Under the pieces are notes generated by a model, which worked only from the letters and a program-made list of their open reading frames with translations, was not told the DNA's origin and searched no databases. Made by a program: the position numbers and the translations under genes. A stretch of DNA of 64,000 bases from Typha latifolia. Lineage: Eukaryota > Streptophyta > Magnoliopsida > Poales > Typhaceae. This document shows positions 39,731 through 52,589 of this stretch, piece after piece. The stretch's first letter is position 1. Every line of letters starts with the position of its first letter. Location: the NCBI GenBank assembly GCA_019914945.1, contig CM034101.1, positions 4,661,188 to 4,725,187 of the forward strand, in the 5' to 3' direction.

Positions 39731-42700
39731 TCATGGACACTGGGACTCAGCCACCTCAGAAGTGCAGCTATCAGCTTTCTCCGCAGGCAAGTTCAGCTTG
39801 GACCTTTTGGGGGATGATTCTACACTGCTTGGCTTGACAGTAGCCCGCTTTATACCTCTTCCAACAACACCAAGGTGTGTGACACTACTACCGTTTGTTG
39901 CAGAAGAAACTGATGGTGAATCAAAACCATTACTGATAACGCCCATCTGCGAAGAAGTCAAGGATGGAGATCTGGTCACACTTTCAGGAAGGTTCTTTAC
40001 GCCAGATGACTTAGAAGCAATCATCTTCATAACATCAGATATGACAGAAGTTGGGTTTGCCATAATTTGCTCCAGGTCTTCAAGCTGCATTTTAGAAGAC
40101 AACTTTTATTTTGATCTTATTGCCAGCTTAGATAATATAAATAGTAAAGCACGACTATTGTTGTAAAGAGGTAATGTATTAATGCTGTTCCCCCTTCTCT
40201 CATATGAAAAGGGCCTGCTTGTGTTTGCATGCTAAAGTGTGCATGAAAATGTGTGTGTTGTGCGTGTGAGAGAGAGAGAGAGAACTGCAATACCTTCTTA
40301 TCAAGTTCAGTCAATATGCCACCTAGCAACTCTATCTCATCTTCCAAACTAGACTTTCCAGAATCTGCCTTAGTTGCCTCTTCTCTGAGTCTCTGTAAGC
40401 GAGACTTGCACAATGAGATAGCCTTTCCACAATAGGGTATGGCCTCTCCAATCTTTGATCCCAGTTCCAGCACCAAGCATATTCTGAAATTCCTAAGACC
40501 AAATTAAGGGAGCTAATGATAAGTAGTACTGTCAATAAGCTAGTAATTGTTAGCTTATTTTTATTGGCATCTCTTAATAGATGCCTAAGGAGAAGAAAAT
40601 TTAGCTATTTGATCTACATATTTTATATAATAAGGATACAGTTCCACAACTCGGCGATGATCTGGCTCGACCAAATGTTCCAGTATAGATAGAGCTTTCA
40701 GATAGTCACTCAGAGAGGTCTCAATGTCCTCTGAAATTAAAATATAGATGACACATATTAGTTAGTATACACCAAATCCACAGTTACTGATAATAATGCA
40801 TAAACATAATTATTGTACTAACCTCTTTCCATTGAGACTTCTCCCAAAGCAGCCCAGACATTTACTTTCTCCATTGTAGCTTCCGGGCTCTTCTCAACAA
40901 TTGCCCTTGCAACGTCTAGCATTTTCCAGGCCAGATCCAGATCTGATTCATCTTCATCTGCTTCTGCCAGATCCTCCCCATCCCCTTCGCTTCCATCATT
41001 ACCATCATCATGATCCTTGTCACTAGAGCCTTCTCTCGATGTGACATGAAATTAATATTCAGGGTATACAAACATCAGATAAATGCATCCCAGAGTTATG
41101 CGTGATATAGAAAAGAGAATACAGCTAGATTTATTGAGTTATACAAGTTTAAGTATGCACAACATAGAGCTGACTAGCAAAACATTTCTTTTCGGAAGGA
41201 AATATATTTAGTTACCTCCAGAAAGTAAGAGAGAGATGGTATGAAATCACATATATAAGCCTGATGTTATCAGAGAAATAACTGACTGACATAAAATTAA
41301 GAAAACTTGATGAGCCTGTCCTATTAAGTTATTAGAACAAGGTTGACAAGCATATACAAGTAGTGGAGTCCATATGAATAACAGCAAAGTTTCTCGAACA
41401 GTAAAGAACTTCAAAGAAATAGTCTGCAGGTGTTACAGCACTGTGAGCAATGGTTCTTAACTGTTTAATTAAAACATTGTTCTCATCAGCACAGTTTATG
41501 TGCTGATGCACCACTGCTGTCTTCATCTTATTAGGAAGAAATAGAATGATATATTGAATGCGGTAGAATCATACATTTGTAGATTTATAATGTCCCATGT
41601 ACCACTTTAGTTGGGAAAGGATTAGACCAACGCATCTAGTATTAATTTTAGTATATTCTATGACTATCGAACAGACTGAGTACATGATTACCCTATCTGT
41701 TTATAAAACATCCACATCAAAATTATAGAACATGAGAATTGTTTTATTTGAGTGTAGAAGGGCTTTTGTATCTGATAATGGATCTCACGTTAAGAATCAT
41801 TATAAAATCAAGCAAATAAAAGAGCATATGCCCAACATCATTAAGCAGATGGCATGATCTTGAACAGCTGTATACCTCGTATTCTGTAACAATGATAAAA
41901 ATAATGGGATCATAAATGACCACTGAGTAGCCAACGATAAGTACAGATAAATAAAACGATCTTAATGTACCTCCATCAGCTTCCTCATTGTTATCATTGA
42001 GAATATCTTCTTTTCCATTAGTAGTAGAAGCTTTCGAACTTTCACTACTATCAATACTAGTAGCAGATTTCGCTGTTTCTGGATTAGTGGGATTACTCTC
42101 AGGTACATTACCCAATGGATCAGTCTCCTCTTGGGCCTTGTACAATAAAGCACATCCATACTTATAATATGAACTTGCACATTCTTGGGCAAGCTCTCCA
42201 TAATGCGCAACCCTGAATTTTCAAAGGGATTAAAAAGAATTACACCACTCAAAACAGGTACAACAAAAAATGAAAAATATCCTGCGTGTATCCATAAACT
42301 GTCATAATAGTCTTACAAAGTGAAATACATCTTAGACACAGAAACAAGAAAAAAAAGAAGATAAATAACAAATTTAAAACAAAAAACTACAATCATAATA
42401 TTGAATTTACAGATCTCATATATAATAGATCAGAGGAAAGAATATATGTCTTGTTCGATATGCCTTTGCTCAGCCTGCCTATCCAACAGTGTGGCGATTA
42501 TATTTAAATTATTATCCATATGTGCAAATCTTAAATTTTTGAAAACTACAAACTAAACTACAAAATGATTTCATTAGATAACTGATTGCAGAAGAAGATT
42601 CAAAACAGTACTTCCAGGTAGGGGTGTCAAATAAGCTCATGAGCTCGCAAGCTACTTGAGTTCAGCTTGTTAATGGCTTTGAAAGGACTCGTTCACTGAA

Positions 42701-42755
42701 CTGAGCCAGGCTCAAACTTTATTTTTAAACTCAGCATGAAAGGATATGCTACACG

Positions 42756-42840
<85 letters not shown>

Positions 42841-43805
42841 AAGAAAGTTCTGTTAGAGCAGATGATCAGGTGCTTCATTCTTTTCATGTCCTGGGTTCAA
42901 AAATTAGTGCTCCTAGCAAGGAGTTCTATTTATTCAATAGATATTTAATTTTCATTTAAACAACTTTAGTCCCATACTAGGTAGAGAGCTGAATTGTGGA
43001 CCGAACTAAGCTCAAACTGACTCAAGCTTGAGTTGGTCCCTTGCAAGCTCGACTCAAACTCGAGCTTATATTTGTTTCATTTCAAGCTGATTAGCTCACT
43101 CAAGGTTGGCTTGTTTATGTCCTACTTCCAAATATCACAATACAAAGTAACTCCAAATTTAGGAGAAAAATAGAATCTCCTTTAGGAACCTTTGAGGTTT
43201 CTGATCTTTTACCTCCTTAGTATGCATAAGTGCATAACAGATTTCATTCTCACTAGTTATTCTTTAATATCATCTGTATATAGTTTAAACTGGAGTGCTA
43301 ACCATTTGTCCAGTTCTTTAGCAGAGAAAACTAAGAACCCGTTACTAATTCACTAACCAATCAGCTTACTATCATAAAGAGATCATTAAGGTCATCAATA
43401 CTAATGTGCATAAAAAACAATGGAAAAGACTTCCTAGGAAGCTATAAAAGCAACAAGGAGCCCAAGAATCAAGAACCTCTCTGAGATTATAACTCAAAGC
43501 AAGATAAACACCTAAAAATGATGAAACCCTAACCTGATTTCTAGGGCACGGCTGAGGCAATCCACGGCTTCAACAAAATCCCCATCCTCTATCGCCTTCG
43601 ACCCTTTCTCGAACCACTCATCCGCGCGAGCTAGGGTTTTCTCGGAACCCTCTTCTCCGGTACCTGCGAGATCCGCGGCAATCCCACCCGAGGAACCGCC
43701 ATTGGTCTGAGCATCCTGGGCTAGGGTTTCGTCCTTCTCGGAGGCGACAGGGGCTTCATCTAGGGTCGTGTTATCCTCCTCTTGGGGTCGGGGCGGGGAT
43801 GCCAT
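39731..43805 (-). CDS. NASP: NASP-family histone H3-H4 chaperone (SHNi-TPR protein)
   Basis: NASP/Sim3/Hif1 proteins are nuclear chaperones that hold histones H3-H4 before their handover to chromatin assembly. Exons on the minus strand are 43534-43805, 41971-42212, 40823-41032, 40640-40730, 40294-40492 and 39731-40084, giving 455 residues, all introns GT-AG. The first TPR is ARADEWFEKGSKAIEDGDFV then EAVDCLSRALEIR, continuing across the splice into VAHYGELAQECASSYYKYGC. A Ser/Thr- and Asn-rich linker and an acidic stretch (EGDGEDLAEADEDESDLDLA, about 185-205) interrupt the TPR array, the hallmark of the family. SHNi-TPR repeats follow (EDIETSLSDYLKALSILEHL; GEAIPYCGKAISLCKSRLQR). The basic end RGIKRATVKPS..SPKRSKL is a likely nuclear signal. 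An in-frame Met 25 codons upstream exists; MASPPRPQEE is preferred. Intron 1 holds a hAT-like element. Confidence 0.93.
42619..43124. mobile_element. hAT-like non-autonomous element in NASP intron 1
   Basis: A 506-bp element begins TAGGGGTGTCAAATAAGCTC and ends GGCTTGTTTATGTCCTA, imperfect terminal inverted repeats. It is flanked by 8-bp sequences CTTCCAGG (42611-42618) and CTTCCAAA (43125-43132), six of eight identical, consistent with an aged hAT target duplication. The subterminal regions are full of GAGCTC/AAGCTTGAG words; related fragments occur at about 8.3, 10.6 and 11.3 kb. It carries the long microsatellite at 42760-42840 and no coding capacity. Confidence 0.7.
42760..42840. repeat. 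Compound microsatellite (AT)n then (GTTA)6
   Basis: About 56 bp of AT dinucleotides followed directly by six GTTA units, inside the hAT-like element. Confidence 0.96.
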
Positions 43806-44623
43806 TGGCGAAGGGAAGCGCGCTTCGAAAGGTGAGGTATTTTGAGAGCGGAAAGGAGAGATGTGAATGGAATTCGGCACTCTTGCGATACTTTGTAGGC
43901 TATATGCGATGGTTAAGAGATCGGACGGTTGGGGTTTTAGCTTTACCGCGGTTTAGGTTTGCCGGGAAATTCACGCCGTTTCGCATTTTAAAGTTGGATG
44001 ATCCAAATCCTTATCGGGTTTGGATTGTGAATTAGATAAGCCGATCCGATATTGTTAGTCAACGGAGGTGAGGTGAATAAAATAATAAGGCGATACTTGA
44101 GGTAAAAGCCTATCCCTTATCAAATGATAAACTATTGCATTTCTATCTTTTTATATTAAAACTAAATCTTTCATCATTCAGACAATTGCATATAATTTTT
44201 CTTTTAGAAAATAAGATATTTAATTAATTAATCATCATGATTATAAAAATCTCCATGGATGTTGGAGGACAAAATCTACAGTGTAGGCACTAGGAAGACC
44301 CATAAGCAAGTGCAAGTATTATCAAAAGTCAATCTATATATTTATTGACTTCCCGAGATATATACGAGAGAAAATATAATTATAAAATTATTTTGTGACA
44401 TGAAAAATGTTAGTTGCTAGTGTGCCAAGGGCCCAAGCCTCTTTATGAACATCACTTAGAATATTAGCAAGTTCCATCTTGGTGCATCGAATATAATTTT
44501 CTCAAAGTCAATAAAATTTCATAAATTGCCCATGTTTCCCTTTTCCACCTAATTAAGAAATTAGCATAATAGGTTTATTTAAGACACTATGCAACTATTC
44601 AAAGCACTCGTATGTGAGACTAA
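43806..44623. other. NASP 5' flank and intergenic
   Basis: The first 200 bases are GC-richer and are the likely NASP 5' UTR and promoter. AT-rich sequence with no gene follows. Confidence 0.5.
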
Positions 44624-44779
44624 CGCCTTGTTTGCTTTGAGTTTGTTTTAAGACCCTCCTTGAACTAGTTTAGTAATCAAATATTTTTTTATCTTTTTTT
44701 TATATCCAATTAAATTTATTCTAAAATAAATTAAGACTAACTAATCGAGTTCGGAGCTTAGTCTTATACTAAGCAAGGC
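44624..44779 (-). mobile_element. Tourist-like MITE, inverted copy
   Basis: It begins CGCCTTGTTTGCTTTGAGTT and ends ACTAAGCAAGG, and over its length resembles the reverse complement of 45640-45823 (shared blocks include GGTTTAGTAA-type, TTTTTTTATC and AAATTAAGACTAA). The right target site is not clear. Confidence 0.6.
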
Positions 44780-45639
44780 CGAAGAGTTTTTCCCCCATAG
44801 TTATACAAGATTTTTCTTAATTTCATTAAAGATCACATTATTTCTGTACTTCCAAATTTTTCAGTGCAAAACACCAACCAAGATCCTAAGAAGAGCTCAG
44901 TTATCAGCCAAGAGGTCCCTCCAAACTAAATCTAATCCATATGCTCCTCTAAGAAGAGATAGGAAGGGTAACACTAAACCAATGCTCAACAAAAGCCTAA
45001 AGATTAAAAGATGAGTAGCAAATAAACAATGATATAATAGATGCTAAATTGATAATTTGTTTTGCATAATGTTATGGACATAATTGTAGGTCAACCACTT
45101 TTCTAAAGAGATAGGCAATAACCAAGGATTAGCTCAGATATTAGTGGTGTGACTATTCCAAATTACTTTTAGCAAACCTTTTCTATGGAATTCCATGGAA
45201 TTAAGGGTCAATCTCCAAACTTCAATTATACCATTAGGTTTAATAAGGCACCAAGGGTAGGGCATATCATGGTTATCTCTATTTATTTCTTGAGATATTA
45301 GTCCTTATTTTTATAATTTCTAAATGACTAATGTGTGGGTGATCTAATAGCTATGACATTTTAAAAATAATATTTAACTATTTGAGCATTAATATTTAAT
45401 TTAATTTAGTTTTTATAGAAGTGTGAATTTTATAATGTCCTAGTCAAATAATCAAACACTATATCTATTTAATCTTACTAGCAATATTTAATATTTTTTA
45501 ATATATGTGAATAATATTTAATAGATACATTATTATAAAATACAACCAATCAAATATTAGTTTAACAAATACAACAAACTAAATAATCTTATGTAGATAT
45601 AATATTTAGAGAAATATTAATCTCTTTTGAAACTCTTTA

Positions 45640-45823
45640 ACCTCTTGTTTAGTTTGAGACTAATTCCTGAACTCAATTAGTTAATCTTATTTCTTAGTCT
45701 TAACTTTTTAAAGAGTAAACTTAATTAGATATAAAAAAGATTAAAAAAAATATTTAGTTACTGAACCAGTTTAGGGGTCTCTGAACCAGTTTAGTGGTTC
45801 CCAAAACTCAAAGCAAACAAAGC
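45640..45823 (+). mobile_element. Tourist-like MITE with TTA target duplication
   Basis: A 184-bp element begins ACCTCTTGTTTAGTTTGAG and ends CTCAAAGCAAACAAAGC, good terminal inverted repeats. It is flanked by TTA at 45637-45639 and 45824-45826, the target preferred by PIF/Harbinger (Tourist) elements. No coding capacity. Confidence 0.7.
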
Positions 45824-45879
45824 TTAGTATTTTATATTAATTATGTATAAAAAAATGTCATCATTTATTTAAGATTTAT

Positions 45880-46030
45880 TTTGTATCCGTTTAAGTTTAA
45901 GATCCGATCAATATCTTAAAATTAGAATATAATTTTAAATTTTGTTATTCGATTAATATTTCTATTCGCATCCGGATATACGGATGCTTACAGCACTAAC
46001 CGATCCGTATCGGATCCGTTTTCACTCCTA
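45880..46030 (+). mobile_element. Right end of a hAT-like copy in the HCF164 5' flank
   Basis: The block resembles the right end of the family at 25322-25878 (TTTAAGTTTAAGATCCGATC, then CATCCGGATATACGGATGC) and ends GGATCCGTTTTCACTCCTA at 46030. That is 96 bases before the HCF164 start codon. A left end was not found. Confidence 0.55.
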
Positions 46031-46126
46031 CCGCGAGGTCACGAACGTTGGACGTGGCATCGCGTCGAGCGGTCATCGTCATCCCCATTCTTGTTGTTCC
46101 GTGCTCCGCAGCCTCCCAAGAAGTTA

Positions 46127-48936
46127 ATGGCGCGCGTGGCTTCCACTCATCTCGCCCTTCTTCCCGAGCTCTGCTCTCGCCTCGACTCCAGAGATATCTC
46201 TCTCCGCTCGAGGGCTTCTTTCCCCATCCAGAAACGAACTCACGGATTCCGAAGCCTCACCCGTCGAGCCAAACTCGACCCGGTCGGTGCGCCAATCGAC
46301 CCCTCTCCTACGGTCAGTGCTAAGTCTGCTCGTCGTTCTAAGATTATTTCTAAATTAGAGCCGTCGGCTTACAATCTTGTAAGAGAAATTTGTGCTACTC
46401 CACAAATTTTCTCTGTTTAAGTGTTGTAGCCCCAAATGCTACCAGTAGTGTTTACATGCAAATTGTGTGATTATTTCATCTTGATATCGGAAAAGGAAGG
46501 CAATTTAAGGCGCAAGGCTCCGAGCAAGATGTATGAAGCCGTAGCCTTAATTGGGGCACTATGTCAAATGGTTACTATTAGTTGTAGGATTATGTACCAA
46601 CCATTCTAAACCATATGAAACCCTCGTATGGGTTATAGATGCCAAATTAAACTTGTACGAAGTATGCACTGAACATGACTATGAATCTATGATAGCCGTG
46701 CAGTATCATGAATGCTGCCATTACTCATTAAGCGTCAGGTAAAATAGCATAAATTGTTGCTTTAATTCCTGTAAGATAGATTACTAGCATATCCTCAACA
46801 AACATTTGGTATTTTCACACTTAATCATAAAATATGCCAAAATTACTTGTATCTTCTTGTAATTATTCACAATGAATTGCTAAAAGATGGATATGATATT
46901 ACAAATTTTCAAAACTTCAATGTGGTTTACATAGTTGCATCCTCCTGTGGCTGTGCTATTAGCTAGTTTCAATTTTTTTTTTTTCATTTCATTTCTCTTG
47001 CTTTCGCAGGAGGAGCAAGCAGGCCAGCCTGACTCAGTAAAAGATAAAGATCCGCCACCTAGTATTTCCCAGAATGGCGGATTTGTGGAATTTCCAAATA
47101 AAGATATTAACAGAAGGGTCGCATTAGCTTCTACCGTAGCTGCGGTAGGACTCTTCTTGTCAAAAAGACTTGAGTTTGGCATTTCTTTGAAAGATCTAAC
47201 TGCTAATGCTGTACCATATGAAGAGGTTAGTCCATCATTTAGTTTCTTATCTTATATGCTGAATTGCTCTTGTGGTTGTAGCTTCAGTTTAGAATCTGAC
47301 ATGAGTTTCTGTCATCAAGATTAAAACCAAATCTATTACTCAACTCCTTTCTTTAAATTTTAGGTGCAACATTATATCTTGTAATGCAGAGTTGGAGATG
47401 TTGTCCTTTTTCCTTTATTCTCAAGTCCTTTCTTTACATTACCGTGTGCTGGGCCTTGTCATACAATGTTGAACAAGAAAACTTATGGCAGCATAATTTC
47501 AGTACCCATCCACTCGATTTCTTAGGTTCTATCCTAAGTTTTTACTGTTACACGAGATGACACCTAGGGCATGCCTGGGCAGTGTGCACGAGGCTCTTGC
47601 CTACAGGCTGTCTTTAAAGAGAGAAGATTACACAACCTTATCTTCATTTTTAAGGAGGTTGTTCAAGATTTGAAACCATGATCTCTTGGAAGCAAAAAAC
47701 AAGCCTTACAAAATGGTACCTACAAATAGGAAAGAATCTAATGAATCTGGTATGAGTGAGATAATAAAGCAATGGATTAGCTTAAGCTGCTATGAAAATT
47801 AGTCTGCCATACTGGTTTATCCTTGGAGTAAGTATTGTATTCTATTACCTCTCTATACACACACAGCATGTAAGCATCAGTCTTATTAACATGTGCATAT
47901 GTTTCTTATGCACATCTCTTATTGATGTATGAGCACACAAACTATGGGCAATCCAATGCAGATTCATGAGAAAACTTGAGAAATGAGTGGAGAGATGGAC
48001 GTAATTATCTGGGAGAGTGGGTCATTGTAGAAATGGTTCTTATTGGCTTGTTTCTTGAAATGCAGATAATTTCTGGTTACAACTTACAAGTACTCAATTT
48101 TGATTCTGCAAGGTCTCCAAACATATTTTCATTCTGTTATGTTTTGATCTCATTTTGGGACTGTGTTACAGGCTCTTTCAAATGGGATGCCCACTGTTCT
48201 GGAGTTTTATGCAGATTGGTGTGAAGTATGTCGGGAATTAGCTCCAGACATCTACAAAGTAGAGCAGGAGTACAAGTAATCTCCTTCAGTTTATATTGTT
48301 AATTTGGAAATACTATTTCACAAGAAAATATTTTAATTTTTTTATTTGAGACATTGCATCTGGTAATTTATGCGTCATTCAGTAACTTCACCACTCCCTC
48401 TCTATAAGCTCTATTGACATGGACCACATATTGGTGACAATAACCTGTTTTCTTCCTTCAAAGTACATTTTCATGGATGGAGATTATCTAAAACTGATTT
48501 CAATACAGTCATCAATTCCTGATTCCAATGTATTTTCATAGCACTTTAATTCAGAATGATTTTATCTTGTAAACAAACATTTAATTATTCGGCACTAGCA
48601 AATGTCATCGCTAAAGATGTTTGTTTTGGATTTTTTATCATCCTACTCTCCAGAGGTCGTGTCAATTTTGTTATGTTGAACGTTGATAACACAAAGTGGG
48701 AACAAGAGCTGGATGAGTTCGGAGTGGAAGGCATTCCCCATTTTGCCTTTTTAGATAAGGATGGAAATGAGGAGGGAAATGTTGTAGGCAGACTTCCTAA
48801 GCAATATTTTCTTGAGAATATTGCTGCCCTTGCTAATGGGGAAACGACCATACCTCATGCACGAGTCGTGGGCCAGTATTCTAGTGCAGAGGTCCGAAAA
48901 GTACATCAAGTTGTTGATCCTAGAAGCCATGGTTAA
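46127..48936 (+). CDS. HCF164: Thylakoid thioredoxin-like protein HCF164
   Basis: HCF164 is a thylakoid-anchored thioredoxin-like protein whose redox domain faces the lumen. It carries reducing power across the membrane with CcdA and is needed for cytochrome b6f assembly. Exons are 46127-46312, 47010-47225, 48172-48275 and 48654-48936, giving 262 residues; introns GT-AG. Residues 1-62 form a Ser/Arg-rich plastid transit peptide ([15 protein letters not shown]...). A hydrophobic anchor lies at about 98-112 ([14 protein letters not shown]). The thioredoxin fold starts near 135 with the active site WCEVC at 150-154. The cis-Pro region is [16 protein letters not shown], then [15 protein letters not shown]. 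The length equals that of family members. The start is chosen because upstream sequence carries transposon DNA; an in-frame Met 12 codons upstream exists. Confidence 0.95.
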
Positions 48937-49681
48937 AGATGTTTTGCAGTGATGGACATTGACACCAACTGGAATATCAATTGGTACGGTAAGTGCTTTA
49001 CTTTCTACCCTTATATGATTCCATTGGTTCCAACGATATCTTCACACTGCAATACCAATTTTTATTGGTTTTAGTGTCGATTAGTATGCTAAAAATGAAA
49101 ACAATAGCTTGATTACTTCTAATTTCCTTGTATGCTAGTCTGATTTAGGTTGATTTTTGGACTGAACTGTATAGTTTACAAGAGATTCCTGGAATTTTGC
49201 TGGACAGTGACAAAGTTGTTGATTGTTTTGGCAGGCTTCAGGCTGTGCGCTCTGAGCTGATATGCTGTGCAGCAAGAAGAGAAATTGCTTGTCATGGAAA
49301 CATTTGTTATTGTACAGATGTGCCTAAAGACATTTGTTCTTAACTATATTGTGTTTGTAAGATTTTGACATTCACTTATATTAAGATAATAGAAAAGATA
49401 TATGTGAAAGACGATTGGCATTCTCAGCCCCTCTTTGCTGGAAAGAAGAAAGCCACCTTGATGGGGAATAGTTTATGTTAATATTGTCATAGTTATAGTT
49501 TTAAAGCTTGGTGTTTTCTTTAGGTGGAAAAAATAATTATGGATGAATATTTTTTACTTTATGGTTATAGATGTATATATTTATTTTCTGTTTAGTACCT
49601 GTATATAGTGAGATCAAACTAATTTGGCATCCCTGCCTGATAAGATAATCTCTAACGTGAAAATATCACAAAGATGGCATC

Positions 49682-49718
<37 letters not shown>

Positions 49719-50669
49719 AGGTACCATCTCTAGATAACCTCTCATGCGATTGAGATGATTGAGATACCTTCTCTTCTCGATTCCGAATTCTGTGACAACG
49801 CAGCATATGCACCACCAAGAATACACTGTTCTTCGTCAAAAGCTTAACTGGAGGATAGTAGTTACCAATGACTCATTTCCAGAATCTCGCAGTAATAAAT
49901 TCTGGGTACACATTGGCAGTAAATAAGAACCATGCTGTACTCTCTAAGTTACAAATGAAATATATAAGCTGATAATAAATTTCCTCTTTATACATGATCA
50001 CTATCTCAACAATCAAAAAGGATGGTACGCTGAATGCAACACATATTGGGCAACCTCCCACAGGGCTACAATGTGCAGTTGCCTGCAAATCTTCTGTTGA
50101 GAACCTACAAGAGAATACAAGAAGAAAAAAAGGAATCAATAAACACTTACTTGAGATTAATATACGAGAACTATTTTGAGGTATCAAAACAGAACTCAAG
50201 CAATGACTTAAAGGAAATTCACACATCCAACAGGGAACCAAATTCAGCAAGTGTTTCTACTGTTTTTGTTTTTTTGTCAAAACTAACTGATCAATCATAT
50301 TCAAATGGTCTAAAATCAGAATTCAACTCAAATAATAGTTTTCATGCAACAAACTAACAGCATTTAATGTTGATCTGATTAACAATCTGAAGGTTTCAAT
50401 GTTTTCATGAACAATTTATATGCACATTTCAGAAGAGGAAGAACCTTAACTAAAAAGACTACGATGATTCAACCAACCTGCAGATTTCAGTGTTCCAGAG
50501 AACAATTTCATATGCATATATCAAAAGATGCACAACATTAACCAAAATATTATGAGGGTTCAGGCCAGACCCATTCAAGGACAACATGATCTAAGAACAA
50601 TAGCCAGATCAGAGATAATATATTATCTCTTTATATAAATAGCAAAGGCCGTATTATATACTTACATCA
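48937..50669. other. Convergent intergenic region
   Basis: Shared 3' flank of HCF164 (plus) and the membrane protein gene (minus). It holds an AT microsatellite at about 49685-49714 and no supported gene. Confidence 0.55.
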
Positions 50670-52589
50670 TTAGTAATTCTCTGCCACTGGTCTAGAAGGA
50701 AAGAGACGTACAAGAAACGTTATCAAGGACCATAAACAAACAACACCAAGTATTTGGAGAACAACAAGCATAGAAATCAAGGAACTGCCTCTTTCCATTA
50801 GTACAAGATTTGTGGATGATCCTCTCATCGAGAGCATTAATCTTTCAACAAAGTGTGCTCCTTTATTTAACTGATACAATCTGTATACCTGCAAAATATT
50901 AAGCCAGTCAGTTCTCACAATCTAATACAAATGGAAATTAACAATGTAGGTTTCATACCTCAAAGATGATTGGCAAAAGAGGCCAACAAGATGAACGGCG
51001 CTTATCAAGGTAAATCTCAAATGCAAACTGTGCAGCACACCCCAACAAAAATGGGGCTACTGCAACCACAGCTGGTAGACCGATAACCGGCCAAACAACG
51101 TAGGCAGCAAGCAGAGGGGCAAACACCTTGAAACCCATGGTGAAAAAGGCAGAAGACAAGTACCCTTTGAGGCCGGTAATGAGGCTCCAACGCTTTGAGC
51201 TGAATTCAAGATAAGGTCGTTGTACGCGATCCGTGATGGATAGGAACGAGGCTAGCCCCACATAAAAGATGATCTCTGAACAGAAGGATGAGAGAATTTC
51301 TGTATAGATGCATAGAATATTGCAAATCAGAATCAACTTAAAATATTTATAGTTGAACATAAAAGGCAAATTAAAAAAAAAACTCTACCTAAATCAGCAT
51401 GTTAAGTCATCAAATTAAAGGCTGATGAAAAGTTATAATTTAAAAATACTTCATATGGTTCCAAATTAAACCTTTTTTTAATGATCAAGTGCTTATAGTG
51501 TTGTGTCAAGTGCTTATCTAGAATTCAGAGATCCTAGAATCCTTCCTTCCTATCAGCAATAAACAACTCGCACACAACAATACCTTGCCACGCTCTAAAT
51601 AGCAGGAAAACTTTAGACATTAAGCAATCTATACTCTAGCAGAAATGCCAAATGATATTATAGAGCATAAAGCATCGGTTACTGTTAGAGATAATTCATC
51701 AATCCCTATTTGTTGCACAAGAATAAAAGCTAATCCTAATATTTCCTACTATTACTTGCCCATGGATGCAGAACCAAATCTATTGCAAAATAAATAACAG
51801 AAAAGAAATAACAAAGCAGTGGCTGCTAGAGAATGTAAATGATCACTCAAGCTTGTGTGAAAGCATATAAAAAGCATTGCAGCACCTGCAAGAATCTCAT
51901 CTCTTAGAAAAGCCTCGATAGCGCTGCTAAGAAAGAATTGTGGAAACACGAGAGACGCGACCAATGCGAGAGGTCCCAAGATCCACACCAACGAGCCTTT
52001 ACCCTCCTCAAATGGAGAGGAAACCAACTTCCTCTCCTCTAACATCTGGTGGGTCAACCCACAGAACGAAACCGAACCCGATTTCCCGCGAAATGGGTCT
52101 AAACCAATTCGCCCGACAGTGCCTGAACTCCGAATTAGTCTCGACTCCGGTGAGCCGGCCACCGGCACACCATGAGAGTTGGACACAGAGGGAGCTGCAT
52201 CTTTGACCTCGTTAGAGCTCTCCGAATTGGGTAAATACGACACCGCATTCCTTGAAGCACGAAAGGGCCCTTACAGGAAACAAAATTGGAGCAACTTCAA
52301 CATTGCAAGAGCAAATTATATACTAAATTAAGTGAAGAACACGATACACTTGTTAATGTTACCTCTCAAAACGCGATTTTTACGAAAGGAAAGGCTAAGA
52401 AATCGCTGTAAGGGGTAAAAAAAAAAAGAGAGAATAGGAATCTGTGAGCAAAAAAATTTAAAACATGAAAAGATTGTTAGGGTTTAGGGGGTTTTCTCTT
52501 ACAGTTGCGGAAGAGGGAGTAGAAGAACGACGGAGCGGTGAGAATGGGGGAAGGCGGTGAGCGGAGCAGCAGACCAACTGGGTTTGCAT
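50670..52589 (-). CDS. Probable plastid multi-pass membrane protein, unknown function
   Basis: Exons on the minus strand are 52503-52589, 52363-52405 (43 nt), 51886-52269, 50959-51275 and 50670-50888, giving 349 residues with GT-AG introns. The short second exon is required to restore frame: exon 1 ends in phase 0, exon 3 starts needing one base. The N-terminus MQTQLVCCSAHRLPPFSPLR, then RSSTPSSATRFLSLSFRKNR, is rich in Ser, Arg and hydroxylated residues with few acids, like a chloroplast transit peptide. Hydrophobic segments follow at about 136-158 (LVWILGPLALVASLVFPQFF), then around EIIFYVGLASFLSI, AFFTMGFKVFAPLLAAYVVW, LPAVVAVAPFLLGCAAQFAF, and near the C-terminus SMLVVLQILGVVCLWSLITF. The motif DRVQRPYLEFSSKRWSLITG lies between helices. 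I do not recognise a named family. It converges on HCF164; a functional link is not implied. Confidence 0.8.
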
